Shown here in pieces: positions 1 to 15,850 of a stretch of DNA of 64,000 nt. The notes under the pieces were generated by a model. That model was not told the origin of the DNA, searched no databases, and was given only the letters and a program-made list of their open reading frames with translations. This DNA is from Dillenia suffruticosa (Eukaryota > Streptophyta > Magnoliopsida > Dilleniales > Dilleniaceae). Made by a program: the position numbers and the translations under genes. Numbering within the stretch: the stretch's first letter is position 1; each line of letters begins with the position of its first letter. The stretch is from positions 26,153,056 through 26,217,055 of the forward strand of contig JAVTVX010000010.1 in assembly GCA_033439265.1 (NCBI GenBank), written 5' to 3'.

Positions 1-1116
1 CTTCATTTTTCTTATTCCCATCTTGAATGAACCTCCACTAAGCCTTGGCTGCTTCACCGGTATTTTACGGATTTAAGACTAAATGATGGCTTCCAAAACG
101 CTTTGGGCTGTGACATCTAAGAGTTCTACATAAAGAGGTTACTCAACGGACTCAAAACTCTTATCTGTAATTAGGGTCTTGGGATCGAGACTTTTTCCCT
201 CCTCTGGCCACCCCATAAAAAAGGGACCTTTTCTTCTAGGCTTTTAAACAAAGTGAACCATCCATGCAGCAGCAATTCAGTTCTGTTTTGATTGTGTCGG
301 CGTCAGAGTTTCTCATTCTGCGCTTAGAAGCTTCACTTGCTACAAAGACAGTATCCATGCTGATAGGTCTTCTTGCACGTTCACAAACTGAAACGAGAGT
401 GCAAGTTCACAGTTTATCTTGGCATGGAAATGGGGAAAACACATTTGCTGCCTACCTAGGCCAGTTTGCTATGTTTGTTTGGGCAATGAATATGACCAAG
501 CCAGCTTATATGGTTCCAAAATGAAACCAGAAAATGCAAGTTTCTTGAGATTCATTCTCGGGCTAAGGATGTGTAAGCTCGATATAATATATATGTATGT
601 GTATATATATATCTCTATTATATATATATAAAGAGAGAGAGAGAGAGAGAATTGCTTCATAGAAGGCAATGAAAACTAGTTTTGGGTGGTATATATGGAT
701 CCTAAAGAACACCCCTCTTTTGTAGGACATAGGAGCACTTATCCTCCAAAATAAGCATGTCACTTGGTCTTGCGGTTTACTTGTAATCTAAATTAGGAAT
801 AAAAAGAAGAAAAGAAAATAAAAAATCACATAAAATCTGAAATCCGCAAGGCAACTCTAATCAAAACAAAAATGATCGAATCAACTCAAATGTCCAACGA
901 CTGCATGATTGTTATCTTGCTCTTGCATATAGACAATTACACAATCACCATCCTTAATATGTACGCATAAAATATAAAGAGACCAATGATTCAACTTCCA
1001 CGAAAACTTCAGCACTATCAACATCAACAGCCAATGCCCATAAATTAACATTTAAATTAAGTCCAATCACAATAATGGACAAATGAATTAGAGCATGACA
1101 AGTTGATCAAATAACT
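1..1116. other. Unassigned sequence left of the CML18 relic
   Basis: I recognise no gene here. An 86-codon open frame begins at an ATG at 264 on the plus strand and ends at 524. It has no motif I know, no obvious splice partners and a composition unlike the neighbouring genes, so I do not call it. The part next to 1117 may be the old 3' untranslated region of the minus-strand calmodulin-like relic. Confidence 0.5.
580..650. repeat. Compound TA/GA microsatellite
   Basis: TA-rich dinucleotide sequence with interruptions passes directly into an uninterrupted AG run of about 20 bases near 631-650. This is a simple sequence repeat with no coding signal. Confidence 0.85.
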
Positions 1117-1600
1117 TCAACCCCATGAAATGTCAAATGCAGAAGAAGCAAGAGCACGAGAAAACTCCGGGAAACTAATGCATCCATCGCCATCCGTATC
1201 CGCCTCCTTAATCATCCCAGTCAACTCCTTTGCCGTAAGTGCTTGCCCCAATTTCGCCATAGAATGAGCCCTTTCGGCAGCATTGATAAACCCATTTCCA
1301 TCTCTATCAAACATATTGAACAATTTCTGCAACTCTTCTTCACTATATGGGCTTTTGGCTTTCGCAATGTCTGGCTCAACCAAACCCACAAACTCTGAAA
1401 ATTCCACAAGCCCATTGTTGTTTAGATCAGGTTTTTGTATCACTCTCTAACTGATCCTAGTTTCAATCCAAGAGATCTCAACAATGATCCAATCTCAAGT
1501 GAGGATAATCTCCCATCTTTGTTTCTATCAAATGATCTTAAAATTTCTCTTAACTCTGCAAGTTGTTTATCATCAATCGGTAATCGATCAAAAATATGAT
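1117..1600 (-). pseudogene. CML18: Broken calmodulin-like EF-hand gene (CML18 type)
   Basis: The minus strand encodes an EF-hand protein closest to Arabidopsis CML18 (At3g03000, from memory). Four calcium-binding loops are readable: DRNKDGRLSSLE (EF1), DLNNNGLVEFSE (EF2), DRDGNGFINAAE (EF3) and DTDGDGCISFPE (EF4). The protein ends AFDISWG, as family members do. The reading frame is broken twice near 1440-1456. The EF1 frame runs through SLLRSLGLK, a short piece DQLES lies in a second frame, and IQKPDLNNNG follows in the third. Against the usual LGLKPSxDQL spacing this implies losses of about 5 and 2 nt. No ATG lies in frame before EF1; the frame runs back to a stop near 1693 without a methionine. 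CML18 genes are normally intronless, so splicing is an unlikely rescue. Two sequencing errors plus an unusual start remain possible. Confidence 0.8.
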
Positions 1601-5095
<3,495 letters not shown>

Positions 5096-5832
5096 AATGA
5101 GGAAAGCAAGATCAACAAAAAGACTAGGGAAGACTGCCACGAGATCTGCTAGGCCTGTGCTTGGGTTATCAAGAGCCTGACTTTGCTTGCATCTCTCTCT
5201 CTCTCTCCTTCTACATTTATAGGAACATTCTTCTTTTCTTTGTTTTGTAATAGCCGTGACAATAACAAAAATGTGTAAACACTTGTAATTGTCAACTATT
5301 GATTTGTATCATTTCTCTGTAGGAAAGATACTGTTGCATCCGAAGTTTGTTGGTAGTGTTTAACTTCAGTAAATTCTTTTCTAGTTGGCACAATGTGAAG
5401 AACTTCACACTAGATTCTTCTATAATTCGCAAAACATGAAGAACGTTTATGATCGTAATACAAACCAATAAGAGCTTTTATTTCCTCATCTATCATGATC
5501 ATTTTGACGGTCTTCTTATCTTCTTTTTTTTTTCTTCTTTTTGAGTATTTTTGGGTTCTTGGATGCTCTCAATATAAGTTAATCTAGCTCACCTCAATAG
5601 GAGGCCAAATTGGAATTCCCTGTCACCAGTCCTGTCTTTAGTCTCCCTTGACCATCAATTCCATGAAATTTATATAAATTTTAAAAGTTAATTTAAAAAA
5701 AAAAAAGGAGTCCCTCAAGAGAGCAAAAAGAGATGAAAGTCTTGTGGTAAAAATGATTTGCAAACGAAATGATCAAATGCTCCTAATCTGACCTCACCCT
5801 CAAGGAAGTCCAATTTGGGGGTGTGTTGTGTG
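5096..5832. other. Convergent intergenic region and 3' UTRs
   Basis: This lies between the plus-strand JmjC gene and the minus-strand BSP-like gene, so it should hold both 3' untranslated regions. A short CT run is at about 5192-5206 and a T-rich stretch at 5524-5545. I see no coding potential apart from the basic alternate frame that ends at 5180. Confidence 0.6.
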
Positions 5833-7429
5833 TCATTGATCTTGTCCCGAGTAAGTAGAGTTTCCATCGCCAATCAACTCAATAAACTTGACTGCAACGG
5901 TGACAGCATTAGCAGCTGCCAAAGAACTTAGGCCTGGTAAGAAGAGCTTCTTTCCTCCTCCGGCCAAATCAGATATACCACGAAATACTATACAGGGGAT
6001 TCCGTTTGACATACTTGCCTGCATAAATAGTCACCACCATAAGAAAGAGAAAAAACCTAAGGCCATGATTATTTTCATTTTGGAAACTATATGCTAACCA
6101 TGACAATGGCTGCACTCTCTTCATCATGAGTGGAGATGTTAAATTCATGGAAAAGAAAATCCCTATATGCTTCGTTGTCAAGATAAATATCAGCTGTTGA
6201 ACCTCTCACACCGTGAACAACTTTGGGCGTATTAGGCAGGCAGTACGTGTCATTTAAGCATTGCTGCAGCTGCAGATCCTGACACGGATTCACTTATTAC
6301 TTCTCCAACTTTATATTAAAAAAAAAAAGAAAAGAAAAAAAATAGTTGTTAGTCATACATACTTGGACTTGAGAGGCTATGGCAAACCAAGTGGGATTTG
6401 TTGGGAGCCAAAAGATCTCTTCCATTTGCTTTCCATTGGAGTAGAGTTCAACGGGCGTGAATTCTATGCTTGCTAATAGGTTCTCACCCTTAGTAGGATA
6501 ATTGTATGCTCCAACGTTAAGTTCCGGTAAGCCTTGTGTCTCTGACTTAAACTCCTATACCGCACACGTTCGAGGCAAAACATAAATACTGAGAATCCAT
6601 TGAATTTTTGGTATTGAATTGTGTTATGTATGTACTTTACCGTCCACTTCCAGGAGGCGGTATATGCAAAGTATTCAGGCACAGTAACATCCCCAATCAA
6701 CAAGGAATCACTGGTGGCTCCAGCAGTCCCGTAGTGAACGATGCCCCATATATCAAAGATATTGATCAGCATTTGTACTGTAATGCCTGCATTCACCTAA
6801 GCACATTTCACGCATCAAACTCCATAAAAGTTACTGCAAAAGGAATTGACCACATGAACAGGGACCAAAATGTTGATGATTAAAAAAAGAAACGTTTGTC
6901 TTATGTACCGTTTGTTCTCCTGTCATTACATAGATCACATCCACACCCTTTATGGTCCCAATGTTAAATCTCCTTCCTGTGTTAGTGATTAGTTGCATAT
7001 CAGGTTAGTCCCATAGATTGCACATAATAGCACACATTATACCTGGCCTAGATGAAGCACTTGTAAGAGAAAAGTTGCAGTTGATACTCCACCTACTAAC
7101 CTCCAAAGGTGGCACCAACAATTCCACAAAAGCGAGAGAGAGAGAGAGAGAGAGATACCAGCCAAGTCAACAGAGGAAGTGTCTGAACTGGGAATGAAGA
7201 GACCAGAGAGGTGAAGAGCATCCTCCTCAGTAGAATAAGCCATCACAAGCCCAATGTAAGGCCCAGCATTTTGGTTAATTCTATCAACCACATCATGAAG
7301 AGGATGACTTGACCTCAACTGCAGAGACGGCTGCACTAGAACTATTAACATCACTCCCACCACCATCACTTCAAACTCAGCTCCCCACCACCGGGACTGC
7401 AATCGCCTTTCCATGCTACCACCGATCAT
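5833..7429 (-). CDS. Bark storage protein-like PNP/UDP phosphorylase family protein
   Basis: Six minus-strand exons encode 347 aa, in transcription order: 7429-7159, 6976-6909, 6796-6641, 6545-6363, 6278-6099 and 6018-5833. All junctions are GT-AG and in frame. The N-terminus has a hydrophobic stretch (VMVVGVMLIVLVQ, about residues 21-33), read as a secretory signal or anchor. The body is the PNP_UDP_1 fold, with landmarks RRFNIGTIKGVDVIYVMTGE, GIVHYGTAGATSDSLLIGDV, SIEFTPVELYSNGKQMEE, and CIVFRGISDLAGG near the C-terminus. Poplar bark storage protein and the wound-induced WIN4 proteins belong to this nucleoside-phosphorylase-related group. They serve as vegetative nitrogen stores and their catalytic activity is uncertain, so I assign no substrate. 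The first intron begins directly in a (CT)n tract. An internal ATG at 7414 is an alternative start that would keep the hydrophobic segment. Confidence 0.87.
7134..7155. repeat. (GA)n tract at a splice donor
   Basis: A 22-base AG run on the plus strand reads as (CT)n on the transcript. It starts within 4 nt of the first-intron donor of the BSP-like gene, whose GT is at 7158-7157. Confidence 0.85.
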
Positions 7430-8348
7430 GTTAGCGGCTCCAGATTATCAAAGGGCTAGCTGTCTACGTCTGTCCTCGATAATGGGAGAGGTCAAACTTT
7501 GTGTAATGGCCGGTGAGCGAATGGAGAGAAGTGGGGGCAGCTAAGAAAGAGGAAGTTTTGGTGAGCAGAGTACGCACCCGAGTTATTGTTTATTTTACTG
7601 CTTGGTGTGAACCATGTGATTATTTTATTGGCTCTTTTCTGTCAAGTACTTTTGATTTAAGTGGACAAGAGGTTGCCAACAAGTCTTAAGCATGTGGAAA
7701 TTATGGGACACAAACAAGCCAGAAAAGGCCATGTCCAGGTGGCAAGGATTGGATCTAATTTGATCTTGTTTGTTTCCACTTAATTGGGACTTATGTAGGG
7801 ACATCAATAATTTTTTTTTTTTTTTTTATGTCACTTAGATATATGACGTTGATAAATTTGCCATATACTTGATGCCAATTGCAACAATTTCAAAATCCGC
7901 TCGTGTGCGTCTTCCCTTTTTTGGAGTTATAAATTGGAAAGACAAAAGAAGATTTTCAGGGTAGGCACAAAATGAGCATATTAGTACCAAATCACCAGAA
8001 CCCGACAGGCCAATAGAATACGAAATGAACAAGTTTGGATTTAAACACTTCATTTATGATAATTATGAAAAATAGCATGGTTACATCTGCCTTCATCTGT
8101 GCACCCCAGCTTCAAAGACTGTTTTTGAGTTAGCAGTACCATTCCCTTTGAGAAACCAAAACAATGAGCCAAATCAGGCTTTGTTCCTAATGAGGAACTT
8201 TTTTTTATAGGATACATTGTGCGGCATTGCCTAGCAAGGCATCTTTTTCTCCTTGATGAATGTAAAATGATTAGCAGACACATGTACCTCAAAGTTGCTT
8301 GAAGTTAACCAGAGGAATCCCAAAGATAACAGCTCAGTGTAGCAGATA
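7430..8348. other. BSP-like promoter side and PTH2 3' UTR
   Basis: No gene is visible. Sequence just right of 7430 is the probable BSP-like promoter and leader. Sequence from about 8050 to 8348 is the probable PTH2 3' UTR on the minus strand. A run of 19 T bases lies at 7811-7829. Confidence 0.55.
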
Positions 8349-11300
8349 TTACAAAAGCTTCAATCCGCCAGTAACATCATCAACCAAGTCAGCAGGTCCT
8401 ACATAAAGATGGACAACATTAGTCATTTAAGAAAAAATTGGAGACCAAGATATAAGCAGTTGTTGACCACAATTGCCAATAAATGGCATAGTCAAACACT
8501 TGGGAGCAGTTAGAAGTCCAGATTGCATACCTTTTAAGCATGAACCAGGCTCATGTAGCTTACTTAAACAAACAAATGAAAAGTGTAATAGATTGAAAAA
8601 GGGAACTTACCAAGAATAGCCATTACAGTCCTTGAATCTGCATAAAAGAATAGGAAGATGCCTTATATATTCTTTTCATATGCACAAGATTCAGTATCTA
8701 ACATCATTTCATCATACATTAATGTTCCTGTTTTCCAACTACCGGAATGTCAAAGCACTGATTATAAGAGCTAAGTTCCACCACAACCATACTAGCATTA
8801 CCAGATAGCCTTATAACTTAAGAATCCTGACAACCCAAAAGTCAGTTTATCACCACAACCATATATTCTTCTTTACTGTCTACTTAACCATACTATCTGC
8901 ATAAATTCTACATCTATACCAACCGATATATTTCACCGTCTGTAAATACTTTCTACCATTCTAACAGTTATCACTTGTTATCAATAAATGTGAACGTGTT
9001 GAGTGACGGTTTGAAAAGAACCTTTATATGAGTTTTTTTTACTGACTACTAAACCATATCATCTGCATAAGTTCTATATCTATATTAACTTATATATTGC
9101 ACAATCTATAAAAGCGATATTCAATAAGGATGGTTATCAATTGTCATTAGTAAATGTGACACTCTTTTATGGACGATTTAAAAAAAGTCTCTATTTGACT
9201 CTTCTTTGCTAACTGTTGAGCCATATCATCTGCATAAGTGTTATATTCTTTTTTATCATATATTACAGGAACCTTGGTACATCACAGTCAATTGGTTTTA
9301 CTTCTCAAGGGATATGATGACATTCTTTTCACAATTTTCCGTCGTTCTTGTTCAGAGTTTGATTTCGTTGATTTTCTTTCTTTTCTGCATCTCCTCAACA
9401 TTGGTTTTTATTTTCTTTAATTTTTTTGTCCTACCATCACGCTGCAATGGCTTTTTCCGCTTCTTCTCTTCCTCTACATCAGACTTGCGCAGTCTACACA
9501 ATAGATGATTCAAATTGACTTCCCCATAAACTTTTCAAGTTCATGTTTGATGCTAATACCTTACAAAATAGAAGGTAAGATTGAGATATCTCATGGTAAG
9601 TTTATGATAACAAGTGATACGTGCTCGATAACTAGTGGTAAGTACTCGATAATTAGTGGTAAATTTGTTGATACATATCTTGTTGAGAATAAAATAATAG
9701 CCGTTGTTGAGAACCAGGAATCCAGACAGAAGGTATAGAATAAAGGGTAGGGGGTATCGAACAAAGTGCATGAGGGTTTGGATAAAGAGGCGGATCATTC
9801 ACCCACTTCATAACCAGATACTCAATTGGATAAAGTGCTGAATGCATTAACTAAAATGAAAGAGGAGAAGACAATCGCAAGTTCTACCTTTGCTAAGGTT
9901 AGTACTTTTTCTCCTAAAAAAGACAGTGTTTGGCTTTTCTATAGACGAAAGTCATAAAAAATCAAACCACGCAAGTTCTCTTTTATTGTGTTACAGCATA
10001 ACTGTCATTTATTAGTGCTACATGCTGTTACTAAATCCACTTTTTATGATAATCGACACAACAATTTTGTGTAATATTCATAGAAACTACATATCTTGGA
10101 GTGATGTTTACGAGCTAGTGCCCTGCACATTGATATGAATATATGAATAAGTATTGATAATTTTTTCATTTGTTTTTAGCATTACATTTACATAAACTGA
10201 CTAAATCTTTACAGACCAAGGATTGTTACATTCGGTTCCTCAACACCTACTGTCCAAAGCCTCCATCTCTTTCCTTCAGATATGTTTTTCCGATATGATT
10301 TTCGATAAGTATTCTTCTTGCATCTTTCACTATAACGTCAACTAATCTTACCATATATTATTGTATCTTACTGTAATATATAATAATATCAATCTTACCA
10401 TGCATTATTTTGTTTTACTATTATACAAATGTCTGTAGTTTCTGTGTCCGGCTTGAACACCAAACAAACAAGCCAGTAAAGCAACTGGAATATTTCCATA
10501 ATTGAGAGTTGTTTGTCTGAAAAAACACTTGGATTCTAATTTCAATTGCGCAACGTAGTGAGTTTATAATAAACCCTCACTTTAGCATTAATATACATTT
10601 CTATTATATTTTCACAACAGGTTTTCATACTGTCATTTTCAAAAAAATCGGTTTTGTTACGCTCTTCATCTGGACAAACAAATCATGCATCTCCTCGACT
10701 TAGGTTTTCGCTTCAGAGGTAGTGAAGATGACCAATAGCAAACTTTGATAGTAATTGCTTGATATACTTAATTAGCAAAATTTGTCCTCAAAATTTGTCC
10801 AACTATAATTCATAATATTTTTATCAATTTCTCTTACATAGGGACTGCATTGAGAGGACTTATGAAAATTCGCTACATATCTTTGAAATTGTGTTTGTTG
10901 AAGTTTCACAGTAGGCTAACACGTAAATTAATTCGTATTTATTTTTCATGAATATACCAACACTTATAATACAAGATAAAAAAGACGTAAAATAATTTTT
11001 ACATATTAGGAATGATTGTGAAATATTCGTTATAAGATTTCTAAAGATATGAGAATCGGGGATGTCCATAAATCCGCAAAATCAACAAGTATGTTGTTGA
11101 AAACCATTGTCATTACTGTACTGAATTTATCTTTTGTTATCCTCACGCTCTTTGTATTGTAATTACTAATGATTTCAAATGTAATTATTTCAAGACGTTA
11201 ATTTCTTGAGAAAAGAATATTTCCTCAAATTTCTAAAATCAAAACATTCCTCAGACTTCTAACATCAGAATATAATGCAGTCCGTCCCGAGATCATGTCC

Positions 11301-14300
11301 ATGATAGAGGAGATACAAGAATGAAAGAGAAAAGCAACAAAACCAAAGTCTAAACGAAGGAAACGGAAAATTGTGAAAAGAACTTCATCTTATCCCTTGA
11401 GAAGTAAAACCAATAGACTGTGATGTAGTAGGATTTCTATAATGTACGATAAAGAAGACTATAGCACTTATACAGACAGTATGGTTCAGCAGTTAGTAAA
11501 GAAAATTCATATAAAGACTGTTTTTAAACCGTTTCTAAAAGTCGTCATATTTACCGACTACAACTGATAACCATTCTAATTAAGCATCGCTTTTACATAG
11601 GTTAGTATAGGTATAGAAGTTGTGCAAACGATATGGTTTAGTAGTCAATAAAGAAAACTCATATAGAGACTCTTTTCAAACCGTCACTAAAAGCTACCAC
11701 ATTTATTGACGATAAATGATAACCGTCCGAATGGTAGATAACATTTACAGACGATGAAATATATCATTTAGCAAAAATGTAGAGTTTATGCAAATGATAT
11801 CATTAAGCAGACAGTAAAGAAGAGTCATACAAAGACTGTTTTCAAATCGTCCTTAAGGACTGTCACATTTACTAACCACAAGTGAAAACCGTCAAAATTG
11901 AACAAAACTTTTAAAAATAATGCAATATATGAGATAGCATAGATGTAGAATTTATACAGACAGTATGACTAAATATATAGTAAAGAAGAGTCATATAGAA
12001 ACTATTTCCATATTTACTGACCACAAGTGATAACTGTCAGAATTGAATATCGCTTTTACAGACATTTGTACTACTTTTACCGACTGTTAATAAACTTTTC
12101 CTTACACACAATTTATACAGTTGGAATATGTATACATTTCTTGATGGTTTCGTAAAAAACGTCTTTATAGGGCATAAAAAACCGCTACTAAAGGTCACCA
12201 ACGATAAAAATTATCGTCGGTATAGGAATTTAATTTTGTAGTGTTCTGGATATTGAAAAACTAAAGCAAATAATTTTGCTACTCACTTGGTGCAATCTGT
12301 GTTCTCCCTGCATCAATCGTGATATGGGAAGGCAAATTCAAGGACTTCGCTCTCTCCTGTCAACATTCACAACCATAAATCAACAGTTGGCCATATGCAT
12401 GTGAAAAACATGATGATGATGATGATCAAAGTGAAAGGAAGAAAGAAGATGAAGGGCAATGGAATAAAGCAACTGTCTTAATCATAATTATCAAGACTGG
12501 GACCACAAAGATGGAATTTATGAAGAGAAGCATAAAAAAAGAACAATTTTCTTTTTCTTTTACATTTTTAGAGGGAGTGTAGGCAAGTAAACTACAAAAT
12601 CAGGTAGTCAAAAGGGGAAAGACAAAATAATATTTCTAACATGTCATATGCTTACAAGAGGAGAATTCATCATTATGTGAACATCTCTAAGTGATTTCTG
12701 GTTTTCTAATTTTCTCAAACATTTCCTATAGTTTTGCCCTTCCCATCTCTCCTGCATTTTTTTTTCTTTTCATTTGGTGAATTTAGCATCAGTAGGAGAA
12801 AAATTTACCTTGTACTCAAATATACATACGTTGCAACACATGGAAATAAGATATACCCACCTACGAAAGTGGAGAAATGGTAATGTATTGTTTATAAAGA
12901 GGGTTAGAAGACAAGATTATCTCTTACCAACCACCAGAAAGTTCCATTATTTGGAAAAACAACCGGATACCTAAACAAAAAATTGCAAGCCATACACAGT
13001 TACTCTGACCTGTAGTACCAGCATCTCATCTTCACTCTCAGTTTTCAAGACAACCTTAACTTGACCACAATTTTCCCACCTGCATGTTGATAAAATCCAG
13101 TTGTAAACGACATAAGACCAATACCCACATTTGGAGAAAGAGAAGGAGGCTTTGGGCCTTGCTTGCCTAAAATAATAATGCAGGAGGGTACCTGTTCAAA
13201 GCTTTTGGTGCTCGATTAAAGAGTTTTTTGTAGAGACCAAGAGTTGCATGACTACACCAAAAACACCATTCATTTCCATTTAGGAAAATGTACAAGTCAA
13301 AATGAATAGAACTCAAAAAAAAAAGATATGACAGCATAGCACCCAACTACCAAAAATTGTTTTAAGCTCAAAGAACCATCATATAAGGAGAACCGCATGC
13401 AAGGCCGGCCAATGAATTCAAATCCCATGTGACATAAAGTAAACCAGTCACCCAATTTTACACAATATAAATGGCAAGTGACGCAATGCAATTACACCAA
13501 AATTTGGAAGATTTAGTACACCATAGACCATTTTGCACAAGTGACAAATCTTTGTTTAGAAAACATCAAATTTATCAATTAACTTCATCATAGGAACATT
13601 GAGTTCGAGTACATCAACCACTTATGACTTTGTAAGAAAATAAGGTATAAGAGCTTTTTCTTACTTCAATTAGTACCAAGTTGTCAATGATAATTCCAAG
13701 ATGTATGACAAATAAACTAACAAAAGCAGTGTCAACCACACATTAATGAGAAGACAACCATGCATCTTTGGATTCAGATTGTCAAAAAACTCCAGCAAAA
13801 AAGTTAGTGAACCATTTGAAACAGGTTTATTTGTAATTCTATAAACACTAATCCAAACTAATTCCAACTTGATGCCACAAGAACATCTAAGCACATAAAG
13901 GCAATAACATGTGTATGTGGTAAATAAAGTTATTTGAATATCTATCAGAGGAGACTATCTCAAACTTCAATTTTGTAGATTTCCTTGGCAGAAATTTTAC
14001 CATTGGTTAATTCAGGGAAGAAACAGAAATGGCCAAAACCTCCTGCTCCAATTCCTTGGGGTTGATAATCAGATAAGAACAAGATTTGTTTAAAGATATA
14101 GATCAAATGCTGGAATGATACATAGTGAACACCTAATTAAGGGAAAAAAGGAAGAAAAGGAAGAGTACCTGCATTGGGCAGCAATCTTTCCTTTGCCCAT
14201 CTTTAAGTCATTCCGCACAACCAAAACCTTCATCAGGACAGAGAAAGAGGAGGAAAGATTTACAAATGAGAGCTTACATCAAAACGTTGGCAAACACACA

Positions 14301-14668
14301 AACATGCGTAAGGGGCACAAACAGAGTGTGCAACAACAAACAAAATGGACAAAAAAAAAGGAGTAAAAGGTTTTAAAATTGTGTTTACTATAGCAGATGG
14401 GCATACACAGACAATCATTGACACAGAGAGAGAGAGAGAGAGAGACAGAGAGAGAGACCATTTTAAAGTCCTCAAGAATGTCAGCCAGCTTTTCAATCTC
14501 GACAGATTTTCGGGTCTGACTCTTCTTCTTTTCATCAGCAGCCTTTTTGAGATCTTTAGTTGATGGAGATGAGATAAATAATTGGAAATGATGGTGTGCA
14601 CCAGTGTAGTAAACCAAGGCAAGGCAGCCTGCTGCAACTAGAATGGCACTTAACCACGAGAGGTCCAT
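8349..14668 (-). CDS. PTH2: Peptidyl-tRNA hydrolase 2 (PTH2/Bit1 family), membrane-anchored
   Basis: Seven minus-strand exons encode 181 aa, in transcription order: 14668-14459, 14227-14169, 13251-13192, 13079-13010, 12356-12287, 8637-8611 and 8398-8349. Every junction is GT-AG and the total is in frame. PTH2 cleaves the ester bond of peptidyl-tRNAs to recycle tRNA. The N-terminus is a single membrane segment (LSAILVAAGCLALVYYT), then a charged linker, then the catalytic domain from about residue 70. The domain reads VLVVRNDLKMGKGKIAAQ, CSHATLGLYKKLF, LPSHITIDAGRTQIAP, SRTVMAILGPADLVDDVTG and GLKLL at the end. I chose the ATG at 14668; there is no upstream in-frame ATG. The sixth exon is only 27 nt. 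The 3.6-kb intron before it holds a CACTA-type transposon. Intron 1 begins in a (CT)n tract. A leader intron (about 15717-14685) is inferred. Confidence 0.92.
8870..9240 (+). repeat. Left subterminal repeat array of the CACTA element
   Basis: Three units start near 8870, 9030 and 9200 with a period of about 165-170 bp. Each has a version of TTTACTG..CTACT..ACCATA..ATCTGCATAA, then CTATA and (in the first two) an AACxGTTATCACTTGTTAT-like segment. Confidence 0.8.
11455..12010 (-). repeat. Right subterminal repeat array of the CACTA element
   Basis: Four units with a period of about 155-165 bp carry the reverse complement of the left-array unit (TATGGTT..AGTAAAGAA..TCATATA..GACTGTTT). Unit anchors lie near 11471, 11624, 11791 and 11956. 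Confidence 0.8.
14423..14458. repeat. (GA)n tract at PTH2 intron 1 donor
   Basis: About 36 bases of AG repeat with two interruptions on the plus strand. On the transcript it is GTCTCTCTCTGTCTC, so the repeat begins inside the donor site itself (GT at 14458-14457). Confidence 0.85.
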
Positions 14669-15850
14669 CTCAAGCAAACCCAACCTAGAACATTAAACTA
14701 TAATCGGACAAAAGAAGCCAGGGTATAGATCCTCAAGATCAAGACAGCTAACAAGCCACCTATCTGGAACAGGAAAATTAGATAAGTCACCACATGTTGC
14801 ACATAGGTGCAGCAATAAAGCCAATCTAAAGAAGAAAAGGGCATGTGCATGAGCATGGAGGGCAGAAAGGACGAAGATACATTTTCTTTGCATAGATTAG
14901 TTCATGTTCTCCAATGAGAGTACCAGCTATCATCTTCAACTGTATGTCAATAAGTGCCACTGAATGTCGGTGAGGGAGTGGGAGCTAGTGAGATCTCTTT
15001 TTCTACTTCCAGCTCTTGTTAAGCCCTTTTTACGGATGTATTTACTTATGTTTTAAGGGAATGATTTCTAATTTTCAACAAAAATTTCTCATATATTTAG
15101 CTTTAAGTTATACACTTTTCAGTTCACTCAAACATAATCTTTTCCAAATCCAAATACTTACATTTATCAGTATCATCTGAAAACATTAAAAGTACATGCC
15201 CACCATGCTATTAGAAGGCCCTCTCTGCTTTGGCAGGAAATTGTTTGCTAATTTCCAAACAAATATCATACTCGACAAGACCTATCTAAGCCAATTGCTC
15301 CTTTTGTTTTTCCTACTTTGGTTATACTTCTACCCATAATGTAAGCAACAGAATAAGAGTGGCCAAACCTCTTATTGGCACCTAGGCTCACATTCTACAA
15401 CTTAGAGGTTCAACAATCTAGAAGAACAAAGAAACAAAGGCCCAAATAACCCTATTTAATCTTATTTTGGGGGGGGGGGGAGGTGGGGGTTACAAAATAG
15501 CATCTCTCCTAAATTATGAAAAGATCACGAAGACTTGGTGAATTACATTGGCAGGAAAGAGGTAACTCCGAACCCTTGTTAGACAATAGTCCCGAAAATT
15601 AATCAAAGTATTCAAAATGAGAACTGCTGATTCAAATGATTCTTTGACAAACATGTTTAAATTTTGGGGCAGACAACGAAACTACATAGGCAATGACATT
15701 GAAAATAAATAATGCACCTCTTTTAATTCAAAGAATTTGATGCTTTGGTTGAAGATGATGAGCGTTTGAACCATACGATCGAAACCCTAAAAATCGAGTA
15801 ACTGACTCCTGGGTGGACCGTACGAGTACCGAAGAACCGAGAGTTCGTCG
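14669..15850 (-). promoter_or_regulatory. Probable PTH2 5' leader with a leader intron
   Basis: On the minus strand, TAGGGTTTCGATCG near 15790 looks like a plant 5' leader. A donor GTGCAT follows at 15717, and an acceptor TTCTAG ends at 14685, 17 bases before the PTH2 ATG. I infer a first noncoding exon of about 15850-15718 and a 1.0-kb leader intron. A G-rich run lies at 15470-15489. This needs transcript evidence. Confidence 0.4.

Larger units (their letters stand above)
8865..12243 (-). mobile_element. CACTA (En/Spm) type DNA transposon remnant in a PTH2 intron
   Basis: The right edge, read on the minus strand, begins CACTACAAAATTAAATTCC at 12243. That is the CACTACAA terminus typical of plant CACTA elements, followed by a hairpin (CCGACGATAA with TTATCGTTGG near 12198-12222). 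About 150-170-bp subterminal repeats lie near both edges in opposite orientation: four units on the right and three on the left. No matching CACTA terminus is visible on the left, so that end is truncated or diverged and 8865 is approximate. I could not identify a transposase. The open frames inside (for example 9206-9508 and 9505-9738) have no recognisable domain. A short basic stretch near 11320-11430 is the only protein-like hint. It is probably non-autonomous. Confidence 0.8.

Noticed and set aside
264-524. 86-codon plus-strand open frame near the left edge
   Set aside because: It has no domain, signal or splice partner that I recognise, and frames of this length occur by chance.
9206-9738. 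Two consecutive open frames in the PTH2 intron
   Set aside because: They lie inside the CACTA element and show no host-gene or transposase motif, so I do not call them as genes.
8870-12010. Regular repeats considered as a CRISPR or satellite array
   Set aside because: The units are diverged, about 160 bp long and inverted between the two edges. That is the pattern of transposon subterminal repeats in a plant genome.
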